DNA of 64,000 nt from JAJDXW01 sp965223775. Lineage in GTDB: Bacteria > Pseudomonadota > Gammaproteobacteria > HK1. The stretch covers positions 5,518,001-5,582,000 of the forward strand of contig OZ245021.1 in assembly GCA_965223775.1 (NCBI GenBank), in the 5' to 3' direction. The translations under genes were made by a program, and so were the position numbers. Below are positions 25,732 through 35,088 of the stretch, piece after piece; position 1 is the stretch's first letter, and each line of letters opens with the position of its first letter. Below the pieces are notes generated by a model, which was given only the letters and a program-made list of their open reading frames with translations, was not told the origin of the DNA and did no database searches.

Positions 25732-26730
25732 ATGAAGTACCGGCGAGACGAGGCGAAGGCCCACGCGCGCGCCCACATGCGGGGGATCTGGGCCGCGGCC
25801 CTCCAGCCCTTCCGCGCGGACGGGTCGATCGACGAGGCGGGCACGAGCTCGAACATCCGGCACTGGGTCGAGGACCTCGGGATCGACGGGGTGTTCATCG
25901 CCGGGAAGCAGGGCGAGTTCTTCTCCATGACGATGGAGGAACGAAAGCGCGTCTTCGAGATCGCGGTCGACGCGGTGCGGGGCACGGGCGCGGGCACGGT
26001 CCTGTCCTGCTCGGACCAGAACATGGACACGGTCATCGCCCTCGCCCGCCATGCCGAGGCGGTGGGCGCCGACTACGTGGTCGTGCACGCGCCGGTGCTG
26101 CACTTCGTGACCGACCGGGACGACCTCCTCTACGGCTACTACCGGACGATCAGCGAGGCGGTGGACATCGGCATCGCGATGTGGAGCCACCCCGACAGCG
26201 GCTACGTGATGAGCCCGGAGCTCTGCGCCCGGATCGCCGACCTCCCCAACATCGTCGCGATCAAGTACAGCGTTCCGCGGGAGATGTACGTCCGGCTCAC
26301 CGACCTCGCGGGCGACCGTCTCCTCGTCAGCACGGCATCCGAGGACGAATGGCTCGACAACGTCGTCGACCTCGGGTGGCGCCTCTACCTCTGCTCCACC
26401 CCGCCGTTCCTGCTGCAGACCCGCGAGGACCGTCGCATGCGCGAGTACACTGACCTCGCCTTCCGGGGCGACTACGCGGCGGCGCGGGCGGTCCGGGACA
26501 GCCTCGGGCCGGTCCGCCGGGCCCTCAAGTCGACCCGCCCGCCGGGAAAGCCCCATGCCCACCAGAAGTACTGGCAGGAGCTGCTCGGCCAGGCGGGCGG
26601 ACCGGTGCGGCGGCCGATGCTGAGCCTGACCGAAGAGGAGCGGGCGGCCACCCGGGCCGCGTTCGAAGCTTGCGGCCTCGCCCCGAGGACGGAGGAGGCG
26701 GCGGCGGCCGCCGCCACCCTGGAGGCGTAG
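25732..26730 (+). CDS. DapA/N-acetylneuraminate lyase-family aldolase or hydratase
   Basis: A 332-residue class I aldolase-fold enzyme. The Schiff-base lysine is K178 (VAIKYS). The usual GTTGE loop is replaced by GKQGEF (58-63), and the usual YNxPGR segment by MWSHPDSG (150-157), so it is not a dihydrodipicolinate synthase. It more likely makes or breaks a C-C bond in catabolism, or dehydrates a sugar acid. It is two bases upstream of the 3-hydroxyanthranilate dioxygenase start and probably in the same operon. A role in an aromatic or aliphatic side pathway is therefore possible. Confidence 0.88.
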   Translation: MKYRRDEAKAHARAHMRGIWAAALQPFRADGSIDEAGTSSNIRHWVEDLGIDGVFIAGKQGEFFSMTMEERKRVFEIAVDAVRGTGAGTVLSCSDQNMDTVIALARHAEAVGADYVVVHAPVLHFVTDRDDLLYGYYRTISEAVDIGIAMWSHPDSGYVMSPELCARIADLPNIVAIKYSVPREMYVRLTDLAGDRLLVSTASEDEWLDNVVDLGWRLYLCSTPPFLLQTREDRRMREYTDLAFRGDYAAARAVRDSLGPVRRALKSTRPPGKPHAHQKYWQELLGQAGGPVRRPMLSLTEEERAATRAAFEACGLAPRTEEAAAAAATLEA

Positions 26731-26732
26731 CG

Positions 26733-27311
26733 ATGAACACCACCCACCCGTCGTTCAAGCCCTTCAACTTCGACGCCTGGATCGAGCGCCACCGCGAGCT
26801 GCTGAAGCCCCCCGTCGGCAACAAGCTCGTCTTCGAGGAGTCGGGCATGGTCGTCATGGTGGTGGGTGGCCCCAACGGCCGGGTCGACTTCCACGACGAC
26901 CCCGTGCAGGAGTTCTTCTACCAGATCGGGGGCGACATGGTGCTCAAGGTCGCGGAGGGAGGCGAGATCTTCGACGTCCCCATCCGCGAGGGCGAGGTCT
27001 TCCTCCTGCCGCCCCACACCCGGCACTCGCCGCAGCGCCCGGTGCCGGGCTCGGTCGGGCTCGTCGTCGAGTCGCCCCGCGTGCCCGGGATGATGGACGG
27101 CTTCGAGTGGTTCTGCTTCGATTGCGGAACCCTCGTCCACCGGGTAGAGGTCGCGGTCACCAACATCGTGACCGACCTGCCGCCCCTCTTCGACGCGTTC
27201 TACGGGGACGAGGAGGCGCGGACCTGTCCGAACTGCGGGGCGGTGCATCCGGGGCGCGAGCCGCCCCCCGGCTGGGCGGACGCGGCCCTGCCGGCGGATG
27301 CGCGGGCCTGA
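26733..27311 (+). CDS. nbaC: 3-hydroxyanthranilate 3,4-dioxygenase
   Basis: A 192-residue cupin-fold Fe(II) dioxygenase that opens the ring of 3-hydroxyanthranilate to 2-amino-3-carboxymuconate semialdehyde in kynurenine or 2-nitrobenzoate breakdown. The catalytic metal ligands are H54 (FHDDP), E60 and H98 (TRHSP), and R50 is the substrate Arg. The bacterial second iron site is present as C127, C130, C164 and C167 (CFDC...CPNC). The match extends over the full length. The start at 26733 has GGAGG upstream and lies two bases after the lyase stop. No kynureninase or carboxymuconate decarboxylase is nearby. Confidence 0.96.
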   Translation: MNTTHPSFKPFNFDAWIERHRELLKPPVGNKLVFEESGMVVMVVGGPNGRVDFHDDPVQEFFYQIGGDMVLKVAEGGEIFDVPIREGEVFLLPPHTRHSPQRPVPGSVGLVVESPRVPGMMDGFEWFCFDCGTLVHRVEVAVTNIVTDLPPLFDAFYGDEEARTCPNCGAVHPGREPPPGWADAALPADARA

Positions 27312-27513
27312 GGGGCGGTCGGCTTGCCCTCCGCCGGAGCAGCGCCAGTCCGGCGGCTCGCCGCCCGGTCGTTCCGGCGGCCGGCCGGCCCCCCGGCCCC
27401 CCGGTCCCCCGGCCTCCGCCCACGCTTCCCGTCGACCATGAACATCCATCCGGGGCCGGCTCCTCCCGGGCCGGTCCGGTGAACGTCAACCCAGCAACTA
27501 CGAGGAGAGCAGC

Positions 27514-28728
27514 ATGAAATTCGGAAGAATCCCCCGCGGCTTCGCCGTGGCTCCCTTCCTCGCCGCCGCGGCCGTCGCCGTCGCCTCCGCGCAGGCCGCC
27601 ACCGTCAAGATCGGCGTCGTCCTGACCTACTCCGGAGGCGGAGCGGAGCTCGGCACCCAGATCGACCGGGGGCTCGAGCTCTTCATCCAGGAGAACCCCG
27701 ACGCGTTCGGGGGTCACACCGTCGAGCTCATCAAGCGCGACTCCAAGCGCCCGGGCGGCGACATCGCGAAGAACGCGGTCCAGGAGCTGGTCACCCGGGA
27801 GGGGGTGGACCTCCTCACCGGGTTCGTCTTTTCCCCGAACGCGATCGCGAGCGCGCCCCTCGTGACCCGGAGCAAGGTGCCGATGATCGTCATGAACGCC
27901 GGCACGGCCTGGATCCCGAAGCTCTCCCCCTACATCGCGCGCGTCTCCTTCACCATGTGGCACGCGGGCTATCCGATGGGCGGCTACGCCCACGACCAGC
28001 TCGGGTGCAAGACGGCGGCCGCCGGCTACACCGACTATCCGCCCGGCAAGGACAGCCTGAACGCGTTCCGGACCGGCTTCGAGGCGGCGGGCGGCGAGCT
28101 CGTGGAAGCGCTCCCGATGGGCGGCCCGCGGGAGGTGCCGGACTTCACGCCCTTCTTCCAGCGGGTGAAGGACGCGGCCCCCGACTGCTTCTACGTCTTC
28201 GTGCCGGCCGGCAACCACACCGCCGCCGTCGCCAAGACCTACATCGCGACCGGCATGAAGGACCAGGGGGTGAGGCTGATCGGCCCGGGCGACCTCACCC
28301 AGGACACCAAGCTCCGGGGCATGGGCGAGGAGATGGCAGGTCTCATCACGATGCACCACTACTCCGCCGACTACGACACGCCGATCAACCGGGCCTTCGT
28401 CGCGGCCTGGAAGGAAGCCTACGGCGAGGACACGACTCCGGACTTCATGGGGGTCGGCGGCTGGGACGGCATGGCCGCCATCGCCCACGCGATCAAGGAG
28501 CAGGACGGCGCGATCACCGCCGAGGGGACGATGAAGGCCCTTGCCGGGTGGCGCTACGAGAGCCCGCGGGGGCCGATCATGATCGACCCCGAGACGCGGG
28601 ACATCGTGCACGACCAGCACGTGCACGAGGTGGTGCAGGGGGACGGGCGCCTGATGATCAAGGTGCTGCACTCGATCCCGCAGGTCCGCGACCCCTGCAA
28701 GGAGCTGATGATCGGGAAGTGCAAGTAG
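27514..28728 (+). CDS. ABC transporter substrate-binding protein, LivK-like (cluster 1)
   Basis: A 404-residue type I periplasmic binding protein with a Sec signal (1-29, cleavage near AQA-A) and a mature N-terminus TVKIGVVLTYSGG, as in branched-chain amino-acid and aromatic-acid binding proteins. The ligand is unknown. The adjoining 3-hydroxyanthranilate dioxygenase makes an aromatic acid possible. A clear AGGAGA site precedes the ATG. Permease and ATPase genes for the same importer follow from 29053. Confidence 0.93.
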   Translation: MKFGRIPRGFAVAPFLAAAAVAVASAQAATVKIGVVLTYSGGGAELGTQIDRGLELFIQENPDAFGGHTVELIKRDSKRPGGDIAKNAVQELVTREGVDLLTGFVFSPNAIASAPLVTRSKVPMIVMNAGTAWIPKLSPYIARVSFTMWHAGYPMGGYAHDQLGCKTAAAGYTDYPPGKDSLNAFRTGFEAAGGELVEALPMGGPREVPDFTPFFQRVKDAAPDCFYVFVPAGNHTAAVAKTYIATGMKDQGVRLIGPGDLTQDTKLRGMGEEMAGLITMHHYSADYDTPINRAFVAAWKEAYGEDTTPDFMGVGGWDGMAAIAHAIKEQDGAITAEGTMKALAGWRYESPRGPIMIDPETRDIVHDQHVHEVVQGDGRLMIKVLHSIPQVRDPCKELMIGKCK

Positions 28729-29052
28729 CCCAATCGGGCGGATAGCCGGGTAGCCGGGTAACCGGATAGCCGGACCGGGCGAGGCACGCTCCCCGCCGGG
28801 CGGCGACGCGACGGGCGGGAGCGGCGGGGGGTGCAGGGCGCGTCCGTGCCCCGCCCTCCCGATGGCCGCGCGATGAGCGGCGGGAGCGGCGGGTCGGGTC
28901 GGCGGGCGCGGCCGTACTCTCCCGGCTTCGTTCCCGGGCGGCGGAGCCTCGTGCCCGGGGACCGGCTCGCCCGTCCCGCGCCCGCTCGCTCCCTGCCCCC
29001 CGCCCCCCTTGCGCCCCTTGCGCCCCCTGCTCCGCTTGCGTAGCGTCGAGCC
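28729..29052. other. Spacer with short tandem repeats
   Basis: About 324 bases lie between the binding-protein and permease genes. The start holds imperfect tandem copies of a TAGCCGGG-type unit (28739-28775). The end holds repeated CTTGCGCCCC-type units (28995-29040). The gap resembles the one in the Pot-type operon. No gene is supported. Confidence 0.5.
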
Positions 29053-29922
29053 ATGACCGCCGCCGTCACCATCCTCTTCGACGGCCTCGCCTACGCGGTG
29101 CTGCTCTTCATCGTCTCCGTCGGCCTCTCGATCACCATGGGCCTCATGGGCTTCGTCAACCTCGCGCACGGCGCGTTCGCGATGGTGGGCGGGTACGCCA
29201 CCGTGACCCTCATGAACAACCTCGGGGTGCCCTTCCTCCCCGCCCTCGGCATCGCGTTCCTCGTCGCCGGCGGCGTCAGCGTCCCGATCGAGCGGCTGGT
29301 GTACCGGCCCCTGTACGACAAGGACGAGCTCGACCAGGTGCTCCTCACCATCGGCCTCGTCTTCATGGCAACCGCGGTCATCACCTTCGCATTCGGCCCT
29401 TCGCCGCCCGCGATCGCGGTGCCCTCGTTCCTGACCGGCCAGGTCGACCTCGGCTTGCGCACCGTCCCCGCCTACCGGCTGTTCACCATCGTCTTCGGCC
29501 TCGTGCTGATCGCGGCCCTCTGGCTCGGGCTCGAGCGCACCCTCGTCGGCGCGAAGATCCGCGCCGCGGTCGACAACCGGAGGATGGCCCAGTCGGTCGG
29601 CATCGACGTGAACCGGCTCTTCGCCCTCACCTTCGCGCTCGGGAGCGGGCTCGCGGGGGTGGGCGGCGGGCTCGCCATCGAGATCGTCGGCATCTCCCCG
29701 GTCTTCGCGATCCAGTACCTGGTCTTCTTCCTCATCGTGGTCGCGGCGGGCGGCCTCGGGAGCGTCCTCGGCGCGTTCGTCGCCGCCGTGGTTCTCGGGC
29801 TCATCGACACCGCCGGCAAGTACCTGTGGCCGGAGGGCGGCGCGTTCTTCATCTTCGTCGCGACGATCGCCCTCCTGCTCGCGCGGCCGGACGGGCTCTT
29901 CGGCAAGCAGCACACGAGGTGA
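29053..29922 (+). CDS. livH: ABC transporter permease, LivH-like (cluster 1)
   Basis: A 289-residue inner-membrane protein with about eight hydrophobic segments and the LivH signature MGLMGFVNLAHGAFAM near the N-terminus. The coupling region reads KIRAAVDNRRMAQSVGIDV. It forms the channel with the LivM-like subunit, whose GTG start overlaps its stop by four bases. Substrate specificity follows the binding protein and is unknown. Confidence 0.94.
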   Translation: MTAAVTILFDGLAYAVLLFIVSVGLSITMGLMGFVNLAHGAFAMVGGYATVTLMNNLGVPFLPALGIAFLVAGGVSVPIERLVYRPLYDKDELDQVLLTIGLVFMATAVITFAFGPSPPAIAVPSFLTGQVDLGLRTVPAYRLFTIVFGLVLIAALWLGLERTLVGAKIRAAVDNRRMAQSVGIDVNRLFALTFALGSGLAGVGGGLAIEIVGISPVFAIQYLVFFLIVVAAGGLGSVLGAFVAAVVLGLIDTAGKYLWPEGGAFFIFVATIALLLARPDGLFGKQHTR

Positions 29923-30947
29923 GCACCCGGCCGGCGGACCCGGACCCGGACGCCGCCCGCACGGCGGCGCGGGAGTTCCTGCGGGCGCGGGAGCGCTGGC
30001 GTCCGGCGGAAGCCCTCCCCTGGGTGCTCGCCGTCGCCTTCTTCTTCGTCATGCCGGACTACGCGGTGCTCGGGACCACGATCTTCGTGATGGCTCTATT
30101 CGCCCTCTCGCTCGACCTCATCCTCGGCTACGCGGGGGTGGTGACCCTCGGTCACACCGCCTTCTTCGGGGTCGGGGCCTATGCGGCGGGGATGATCTCG
30201 GCCCATCTCGGCTGGAACGAGCCCCTGAGCGGACTCGCCGTCGGGGCCGCCGCGGCCGCCCTCGCGGGGTTCGTTTCGGGCTGGGTGCTGCTCCGCTACC
30301 ACGGGCTCGCCTTCCTCATGCTGACCCTCGCGACCGCGATCCTGCTCCAGGAGCTCGCGAACACGATGGAGGCGTGGACCGGGGGGTTCGACGGCCTCAC
30401 CGGCATCGCCATCGACCCCGTCTTCGGCCACTTCGAGAACGACCTCTGGGGCCACACGTACTACTGGTACAGCCTCACCATCCTCTTCGTCTGCTTCCTC
30501 GTCTTCCGCCGCCTGGTGCATTCCCCCTTCGGACGATCGCTCACCGGCATCCGGGAGAACATGCGGCGGATGCACGCGATCGGCGCGCCGGTCCACCACC
30601 GCCTGGTGGTCGCCTACACGATCTCCGCGGCCATGGCGGGCCTCGCGGGGGCGCTCTTCGCCCAGCAGAACCAGTTCGTGACCCTGGACGTCCTCAGCTT
30701 CGCGCGCTCGGGCACCGTCCTCATCGTCCTCATCCTGGGCGGAGCCGGGCGCCTCTACGGCGCGCTCGCCGGGGCGGTCGTCTACGTGACCCTGGAGGAC
30801 GAGCTCGCGAAGCTGAGCCCGGAGTTCTGGGAGTTCGGGGTGGGGCTCGTGCTGGTGCTGACGGTGCTCTTCTTCCGGGGCGGACTGCTCGGCGCGCCCG
30901 AGGTGGTCGCGGCGTGGCTTCGGCGAACGCGGCGCGGGCGGGCATGA
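29919..30947 (+). CDS. livM: ABC transporter permease, LivM-like (cluster 1)
   Basis: A 342-residue membrane protein with an N-terminal polar stretch of about 45 residues and then eight or so hydrophobic segments. LGYAGVVTLGHTAFFGVGAY is the LivM signature, and the coupling loop reads SLTGIRENMRRMHAIG. It starts with GTG at 29919, in the GTGA overlap with the livH stop. Its own stop overlaps the LivG start (ATGA). This degree of coupling indicates a single transport unit. Confidence 0.93.
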   Translation: MSTRPADPDPDAARTAAREFLRARERWRPAEALPWVLAVAFFFVMPDYAVLGTTIFVMALFALSLDLILGYAGVVTLGHTAFFGVGAYAAGMISAHLGWNEPLSGLAVGAAAAALAGFVSGWVLLRYHGLAFLMLTLATAILLQELANTMEAWTGGFDGLTGIAIDPVFGHFENDLWGHTYYWYSLTILFVCFLVFRRLVHSPFGRSLTGIRENMRRMHAIGAPVHHRLVVAYTISAAMAGLAGALFAQQNQFVTLDVLSFARSGTVLIVLILGGAGRLYGALAGAVVYVTLEDELAKLSPEFWEFGVGLVLVLTVLFFRGGLLGAPEVVAAWLRRTRRGRA

Positions 30948-31711
30948 CCCGCCCCGCTCTCGAGATCGCGGGACTCGGCCGGAGCTTCGGCGCGCTCCAC
31001 GTCACCCGGGACGTCAGCATGGCGCTCGCCCCCGGGGCGCGGCACGCCCTCATCGGGCCGAACGGGGCCGGCAAGACGACCCTCGTCAACCTCATTACCG
31101 GGGCGCTTCGGCCGGACGCGGGGCGCATCCTCGCGGGCGGCGAGGACGTGACCGCGCTCAGCGAGCCCGCGCGGGTCAGGAAGGGGCTCGCGCGGACGTT
31201 CCAGATCACCGAGCTCTTCCGAGAGCTGAGCGCGCTCGAGAACGTCGCGCTGTCGGCGGCCGAGCGCCGCGGGCGGGGCTGGCGATTCTTCGCGCGGAAC
31301 GCGAACGAGTCGGAAACGATCGACGAGGCGATGGGGCTGCTCGAGAGCCTCGGGCTCGCGGGCGATGCGCTCACCCCCGTCAAGCAGCTCCCCTACGGCC
31401 GGCAGCGGCTGTTGGAGGTCGCGGTCACCCTCGGGCAGAGGCCCCGGGTGCTGCTGCTCGACGAGCCGGCGGCGGGGGTTCCCTCGGCGGAGAGCCATCT
31501 CATTCTCGACGTGCTGGAATCGCTGCCGGAGGACATCGCGATCCTCATCATCGAGCACGACATGGACGTCGTCTTCAGCTTCGCGCGATCGGTCACCGTG
31601 CTCGTCGACGGCGCGATCCTGACGGAAGGGACGCCGGAGGAGATCGCCCGCGACCCCGAGGTCCGCACCGTGTACCTCGGCGACTCCGAGGGCCAGGAGG
31701 CCCATGCCTGA
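30944..31711 (+). CDS. livG: ABC transporter ATP-binding protein, LivG-like (cluster 1)
   Basis: A 255-residue ATPase with Walker A GPNGAGKTT (38-46), the LivG-type signature LPYGRQRLLEVA (149-160) in place of LSGGQ, Walker B VLLLDEP (169-175) and switch H205 (IIEHDM). It overlaps livM by four bases (ATGA). It energises uptake with the LivF-like ATPase downstream. Confidence 0.94.
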   Translation: MTRPALEIAGLGRSFGALHVTRDVSMALAPGARHALIGPNGAGKTTLVNLITGALRPDAGRILAGGEDVTALSEPARVRKGLARTFQITELFRELSALENVALSAAERRGRGWRFFARNANESETIDEAMGLLESLGLAGDALTPVKQLPYGRQRLLEVAVTLGQRPRVLLLDEPAAGVPSAESHLILDVLESLPEDIAILIIEHDMDVVFSFARSVTVLVDGAILTEGTPEEIARDPEVRTVYLGDSEGQEAHA

Positions 31712-31896
31712 CCCTCGCTTCCTGCCGGTGCCTCGGCGCGGACGCCGGCCGGTTCGTCGTGCCGGGGCGCCATCCCTCGTGCCGCACCCGGCGTGGCCCC
31801 GCTTCGGGGTACCCCGTACCCCGCCCCGCGCCCGCCTCCCCGCCCTCGGACGGCCAGGCGGAGCCTCCACCGCGCCACCACGATACCTGGTGAGCC

Positions 31897-32601
31897 ATGC
31901 CGGCTGAAGCGGCACTCGCGCTGGAGGGCGTCTTTGCCGGCTACGGCGAGACGGTGGTGCTGGAGGACATCGGCTTCGCCGTCGCGACCGGCGAGAGCGT
32001 ATCCGTCATCGGGCGCAACGGAGTCGGCAAGTCCTCCCTGCTCGCGACCGTGATGGGCCACACCACCCTGCGCGCGGGGACGATACGGCTCGCGGGGGCG
32101 GACATCGCCGCCTGGCCGACGGCCCGGCGCAACCGCGCCGGACTCGGCTACGTCCCCCAGGAGCGCGAGGTCTTCCCCTCGCTCTCGGTCACCGAGAACC
32201 TGGACGTCGCGGCCCGTGCCGGCGAATGGAGCCGCGAGCGCGTGCTCGAGCTCTTTCCGCGCCTCGCCGCCCGCCGGAGCAGCCGCGGCCGGCTACTCTC
32301 CGGCGGCGAGCAACAGATGCTCGCGATCGGCCGCGCCCTCATGGGGAACCCGAAGGTGCTCCTCATGGACGAGCCGTCGGAAGGGCTCGCGCCCGTCATC
32401 GTGGAAGAGCTGGAGCGCGTGATCACCCGCCTCCGCGACGAATCGGGGCTCGCCATCCTCCTCGTCGAGCAGCACATCCGCTTCGCCCTTCGCTTCTCCC
32501 CCCGCACCCTCGTCCTCGACCGCGGCCGCGTCGTCTTCGAGGGCCCGAGCGCGGCCCTCGCCGACGAGGCCGCCCTCCACTCCCACATGGGCCTCGCCTG
32601 A
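31897..32601 (+). CDS. livF: ABC transporter ATP-binding protein, LivF-like (cluster 1)
   Basis: A 234-residue ATPase with Walker A GRNGVGKSS (39-47), signature LSGGEQQ (134-140), Walker B LLMDEP (155-160) and LLVEQH as the switch region. It is the second ATPase of the Liv-type importer. It follows livG after about 185 bases of GC-rich spacer, which is longer than usual, and is still probably co-transcribed. Confidence 0.93.
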   Translation: MPAEAALALEGVFAGYGETVVLEDIGFAVATGESVSVIGRNGVGKSSLLATVMGHTTLRAGTIRLAGADIAAWPTARRNRAGLGYVPQEREVFPSLSVTENLDVAARAGEWSRERVLELFPRLAARRSSRGRLLSGGEQQMLAIGRALMGNPKVLLMDEPSEGLAPVIVEELERVITRLRDESGLAILLVEQHIRFALRFSPRTLVLDRGRVVFEGPSAALADEAALHSHMGLA

Positions 32602-32742
32602 GCCCCGCGACGGCCCCGGCCCCGGCCCCGTCGGCTGCGAGGCGAGCTCTACCGTGTAGCTCGCCACTCCCTCCCGGTTGACCCGAACGAGCCGTTCGGG
32701 CCGTTCGAGTCCCGCCCGGACGAGCCACGGGCTCCGGACGGG

Positions 32743-32795
32743 CCGTGAACGTGGGACGAGCCGTGGGCGTGGGACGAGCCGTGGGCTTCGGAGAA
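32743..32795 (+). repeat. Short 18-bp tandem repeat (about three units)
   Basis: The unit CCGTGGGCGTGGGACGAG is repeated almost exactly, with the first copy showing two changes (CCGTGAAC start) and the last one truncated. It lies in the 298-base gap between livF and the deacetylase gene, whose ends face each other. No gene is supported here. Confidence 0.6.
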
Positions 32796-32899
32796 GACGC
32801 GGGCCTCGGAAGGGACGCGGAATCGTCGAGACCCGGCGGACACGGACCGCGAGCGGCTCGGCCGCGGCCTCTGCGTCGTTTCGAGTGCCCGGGCCGGGC

Positions 32900-33838
32900 C
32901 TACGGCTTGAACTCTTCGTGGTGGTCGAGCCACCAGTTGGCGATGTCGATGCGCCGGGCAAACCACACGCCGCCCTTGTCGAGGGCGTATTCGAGGAAGT
33001 CGCGGAGCCCGGCGATGCGGGCGGCCTGGCCGACGAGGCGGGGATGGAGGCCGATCGACATCATGCGGGGGCGCTCGGCGCCTTCCTCCCAGTAGGTGTC
33101 GAAGGCACGCCTGAGGGTGGTCGCGAAGTCGTCCGGGGAGCCGTAGCCCTGGGGCAGCACGAAGCGGGCGTCGTTGTAGGTGAAGCTGTAGGGCACGATG
33201 AGGTGGCGCTTGCCCAGAACCTCGGTGAAGTAGGGGAGGTCGTCGTTGTAGGCGTCGGCGTCGTAGACGAAGCCGCCCTCCTCGACGAGGAGCTCGCGGG
33301 TGTGGACAGAGGGCCCGTAACGGCAATACCAGCCGAGGGGTCGCTCGCCGATGGTTTCCTCGAACGACTCGATCGCCCAGCGGATGTGCTCGCGCTCCGT
33401 CTCGCGTCCGAGCCGCCACACCTCCTCCCAGCGCCAGCCGTGACTGCAGGGCTCGTGGCCGGACTCGCGGAGCCAGGCCGCGACCTCGGGGTTGCGCTCG
33501 AGGGCGGTCGCCGCGGCGAAGAAGGTGATCGGGATCCCGAGGCCGTCCACCAGACGCTGGACTCGCCAGACCCCCGCCCGCGAGCCGTACTCGTAGACCG
33601 ACTCGGCCGCGAGGTCGCGGTAGGCCGCATCCATCACGTAGGGAATCTCGGTCAGCCCGTCGTTCTGCCCGTCGCCCGCGGCATGGGTGTACTCCGACCC
33701 CTCCTCGTAGTTGAGGACGATGTTGACGGCGACCCGGGCCCCGTCCGGCCATCGCACCTTCGGCACGTGGCGGCCGTAGCCGACGTAGTCTCGCCTCGGG
33801 CCGGGAACGTCCTGGTCGACGAATGGTTGGATTGCCAT
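32900..33838 (-). CDS. Polysaccharide-deacetylase/PuuE-type allantoinase family protein
   Basis: A 312-residue protein of the NodB-like carbohydrate esterase fold, closest in style to PuuE allantoinase. It has the opening VPGPRRDYVGYGRHVPKVRW and INIVLNYEEGSE, then ITFFAAATALERNP, CSHGWRWE near residue 130 and a closing RIDIANWWLDHH. Canonical metal-binding His residues seem partly retained (SHGWRW). It may hydrolyse a cyclic amide or an N-acyl group in nitrogen compound breakdown. GAGGAGGT precedes the ATG. It is convergent with the Liv operon. Confidence 0.85.
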   Translation of the reverse strand: MAIQPFVDQDVPGPRRDYVGYGRHVPKVRWPDGARVAVNIVLNYEEGSEYTHAAGDGQNDGLTEIPYVMDAAYRDLAAESVYEYGSRAGVWRVQRLVDGLGIPITFFAAATALERNPEVAAWLRESGHEPCSHGWRWEEVWRLGRETEREHIRWAIESFEETIGERPLGWYCRYGPSVHTRELLVEEGGFVYDADAYNDDLPYFTEVLGKRHLIVPYSFTYNDARFVLPQGYGSPDDFATTLRRAFDTYWEEGAERPRMMSIGLHPRLVGQAARIAGLRDFLEYALDKGGVWFARRIDIANWWLDHHEEFKP

Positions 33839-34136
33839 GGCGCGACCTCCTCGAACGGGGTTCGAATCAGGGATGGAGATGGGAGTGGATGGTACTCACC
33901 GGCTCCCCCGGTGGCCATCGTGCCCGCGGCGACCGTTTCGGTCGACCGCCACGGCGGGAAAGGGACGAAGCGCCGGCCGTTCCGCTTGCGTGAGGCGGGT
34001 CACTGCCTGTCACCCCCGCGCCGCGATGGCCCGGATGCGCGACACCCTGCCCGCAGAGGGGGGAGTCGGAACGCTCGGCAGAGGATTCGGGCCCGCCCCG
34101 CGACGCCCGTTCGGCGGTTCGTGGCGGGGGGCGCGC

Positions 34137-34820
34137 TCAGGCCGCGGCAGCGGGGGGAAACCGGCCGGTCTCGAGGAAGGTCCGCACGAGGGTGGCGACC
34201 TCGCGGTTCCAGCAGATGGAGGTATGCGACTGATGCACGGTGACGTGAGGGACGTCCGGGAGGCGGGTGTTCCGCAATTCCACCGTACCGTCGTGGGGGC
34301 CGCTTGGATCGAGGTGCCGGCGGATCCACCACGAGGGATGCAGGGCGGTAGACGGGCGATCGCCGGCGATGATCCCCGAGCCCGGAGGCGGGGGCGGGAG
34401 GGTGCGAACGAAGTCGGAGCCTTCCTGGAGATCTTCGAACGCAGGCCCGCTGCAACGCACCCCGATATCCGGCATGCCGCGCATCAGCGACCCGACCCCC
34501 TGATTCGGAGGCGCGATCATGACGAACCGGCCAGCCGGGTAGTCCGGGCGCTCGGCGAGCGCGGAGCGCAGCGCGAGCGCGCCCAGCGAGTATCCGACGA
34601 AGTGAACCGGCCCCGCGCCTTCGGCATCGCCCGAACCCGCGGCGGCCCGGATCCGGTCGAGCACGTCGCCGATCTCGTGCGCCGACGCCGCGGCCGGTTG
34701 GCGCGTGCTCGCATACCGGGGGCACGACGGCATGAATCCCGCCTGCCGGAGCGCGCGTACCAGGACCGAGAACTGGAACGGCACGAAGAACAGCCCGTGC
34801 ACCACGATTACGCGGGCCAT
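34137..34820 (-). CDS. Alpha/beta-hydrolase, lipase-like
   Basis: A 227-residue alpha/beta-hydrolase. The first strand and oxyanion loop are VIVVHGLFF, the nucleophile is S78 in GYSLG (76-80), and the likely acid and base are D177 (HDGTV) and H198 (SHTSI). The order and spacing resemble bacterial triacylglycerol-lipase-like proteins of about 220 residues. No signal peptide is obvious, so it is probably cytoplasmic. An alternative upstream ATG at 34856 has a GAGGGGA site and would add 12 residues. The substrate is unknown. Confidence 0.82.
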   Translation of the reverse strand: MARVIVVHGLFFVPFQFSVLVRALRQAGFMPSCPRYASTRQPAAASAHEIGDVLDRIRAAAGSGDAEGAGPVHFVGYSLGALALRSALAERPDYPAGRFVMIAPPNQGVGSLMRGMPDIGVRCSGPAFEDLQEGSDFVRTLPPPPPGSGIIAGDRPSTALHPSWWIRRHLDPSGPHDGTVELRNTRLPDVPHVTVHQSHTSICWNREVATLVRTFLETGRFPPAAAA

Positions 34821-35088
34821 CGCACGGCCTCTGGATAGTGATTCTCGAACGTTCATGTTCCCCTCGATTCACTCAGATCGGTGAAATGCTGCCCGAGCGC
34901 GAAAAATCAAGCCCACCACCATGGTTTCGAGGAAATTGCCGGGCCCTCGAGTCGGCTCCGGTGCCGTCCGCTCCGGACCGCTCCGGGCGCTCCGGGCCGC
35001 TGCGGACCGGTCCGGGCCGGCCCGGCCCGTAGTGTGCTACCGTCCGCGCGGCCATCGCGGGCGGCGGATCGGCGCCGCATTCCATTCC

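Noticed and set aside
27157..29913. A 918-codon open frame on the minus strand
   Set aside because: It runs antisense to the dioxygenase, LivK-like and LivH-like genes, is made of Arg/Asp/Glu/Gly-rich sequence without domains, and exists only because of the GC-rich codon bias.
33850..33870. A GGTTCGAATC string like a tRNA T-loop
   Set aside because: No acceptor or anticodon arm can be formed around it, and it lies in the leader of the deacetylase gene.
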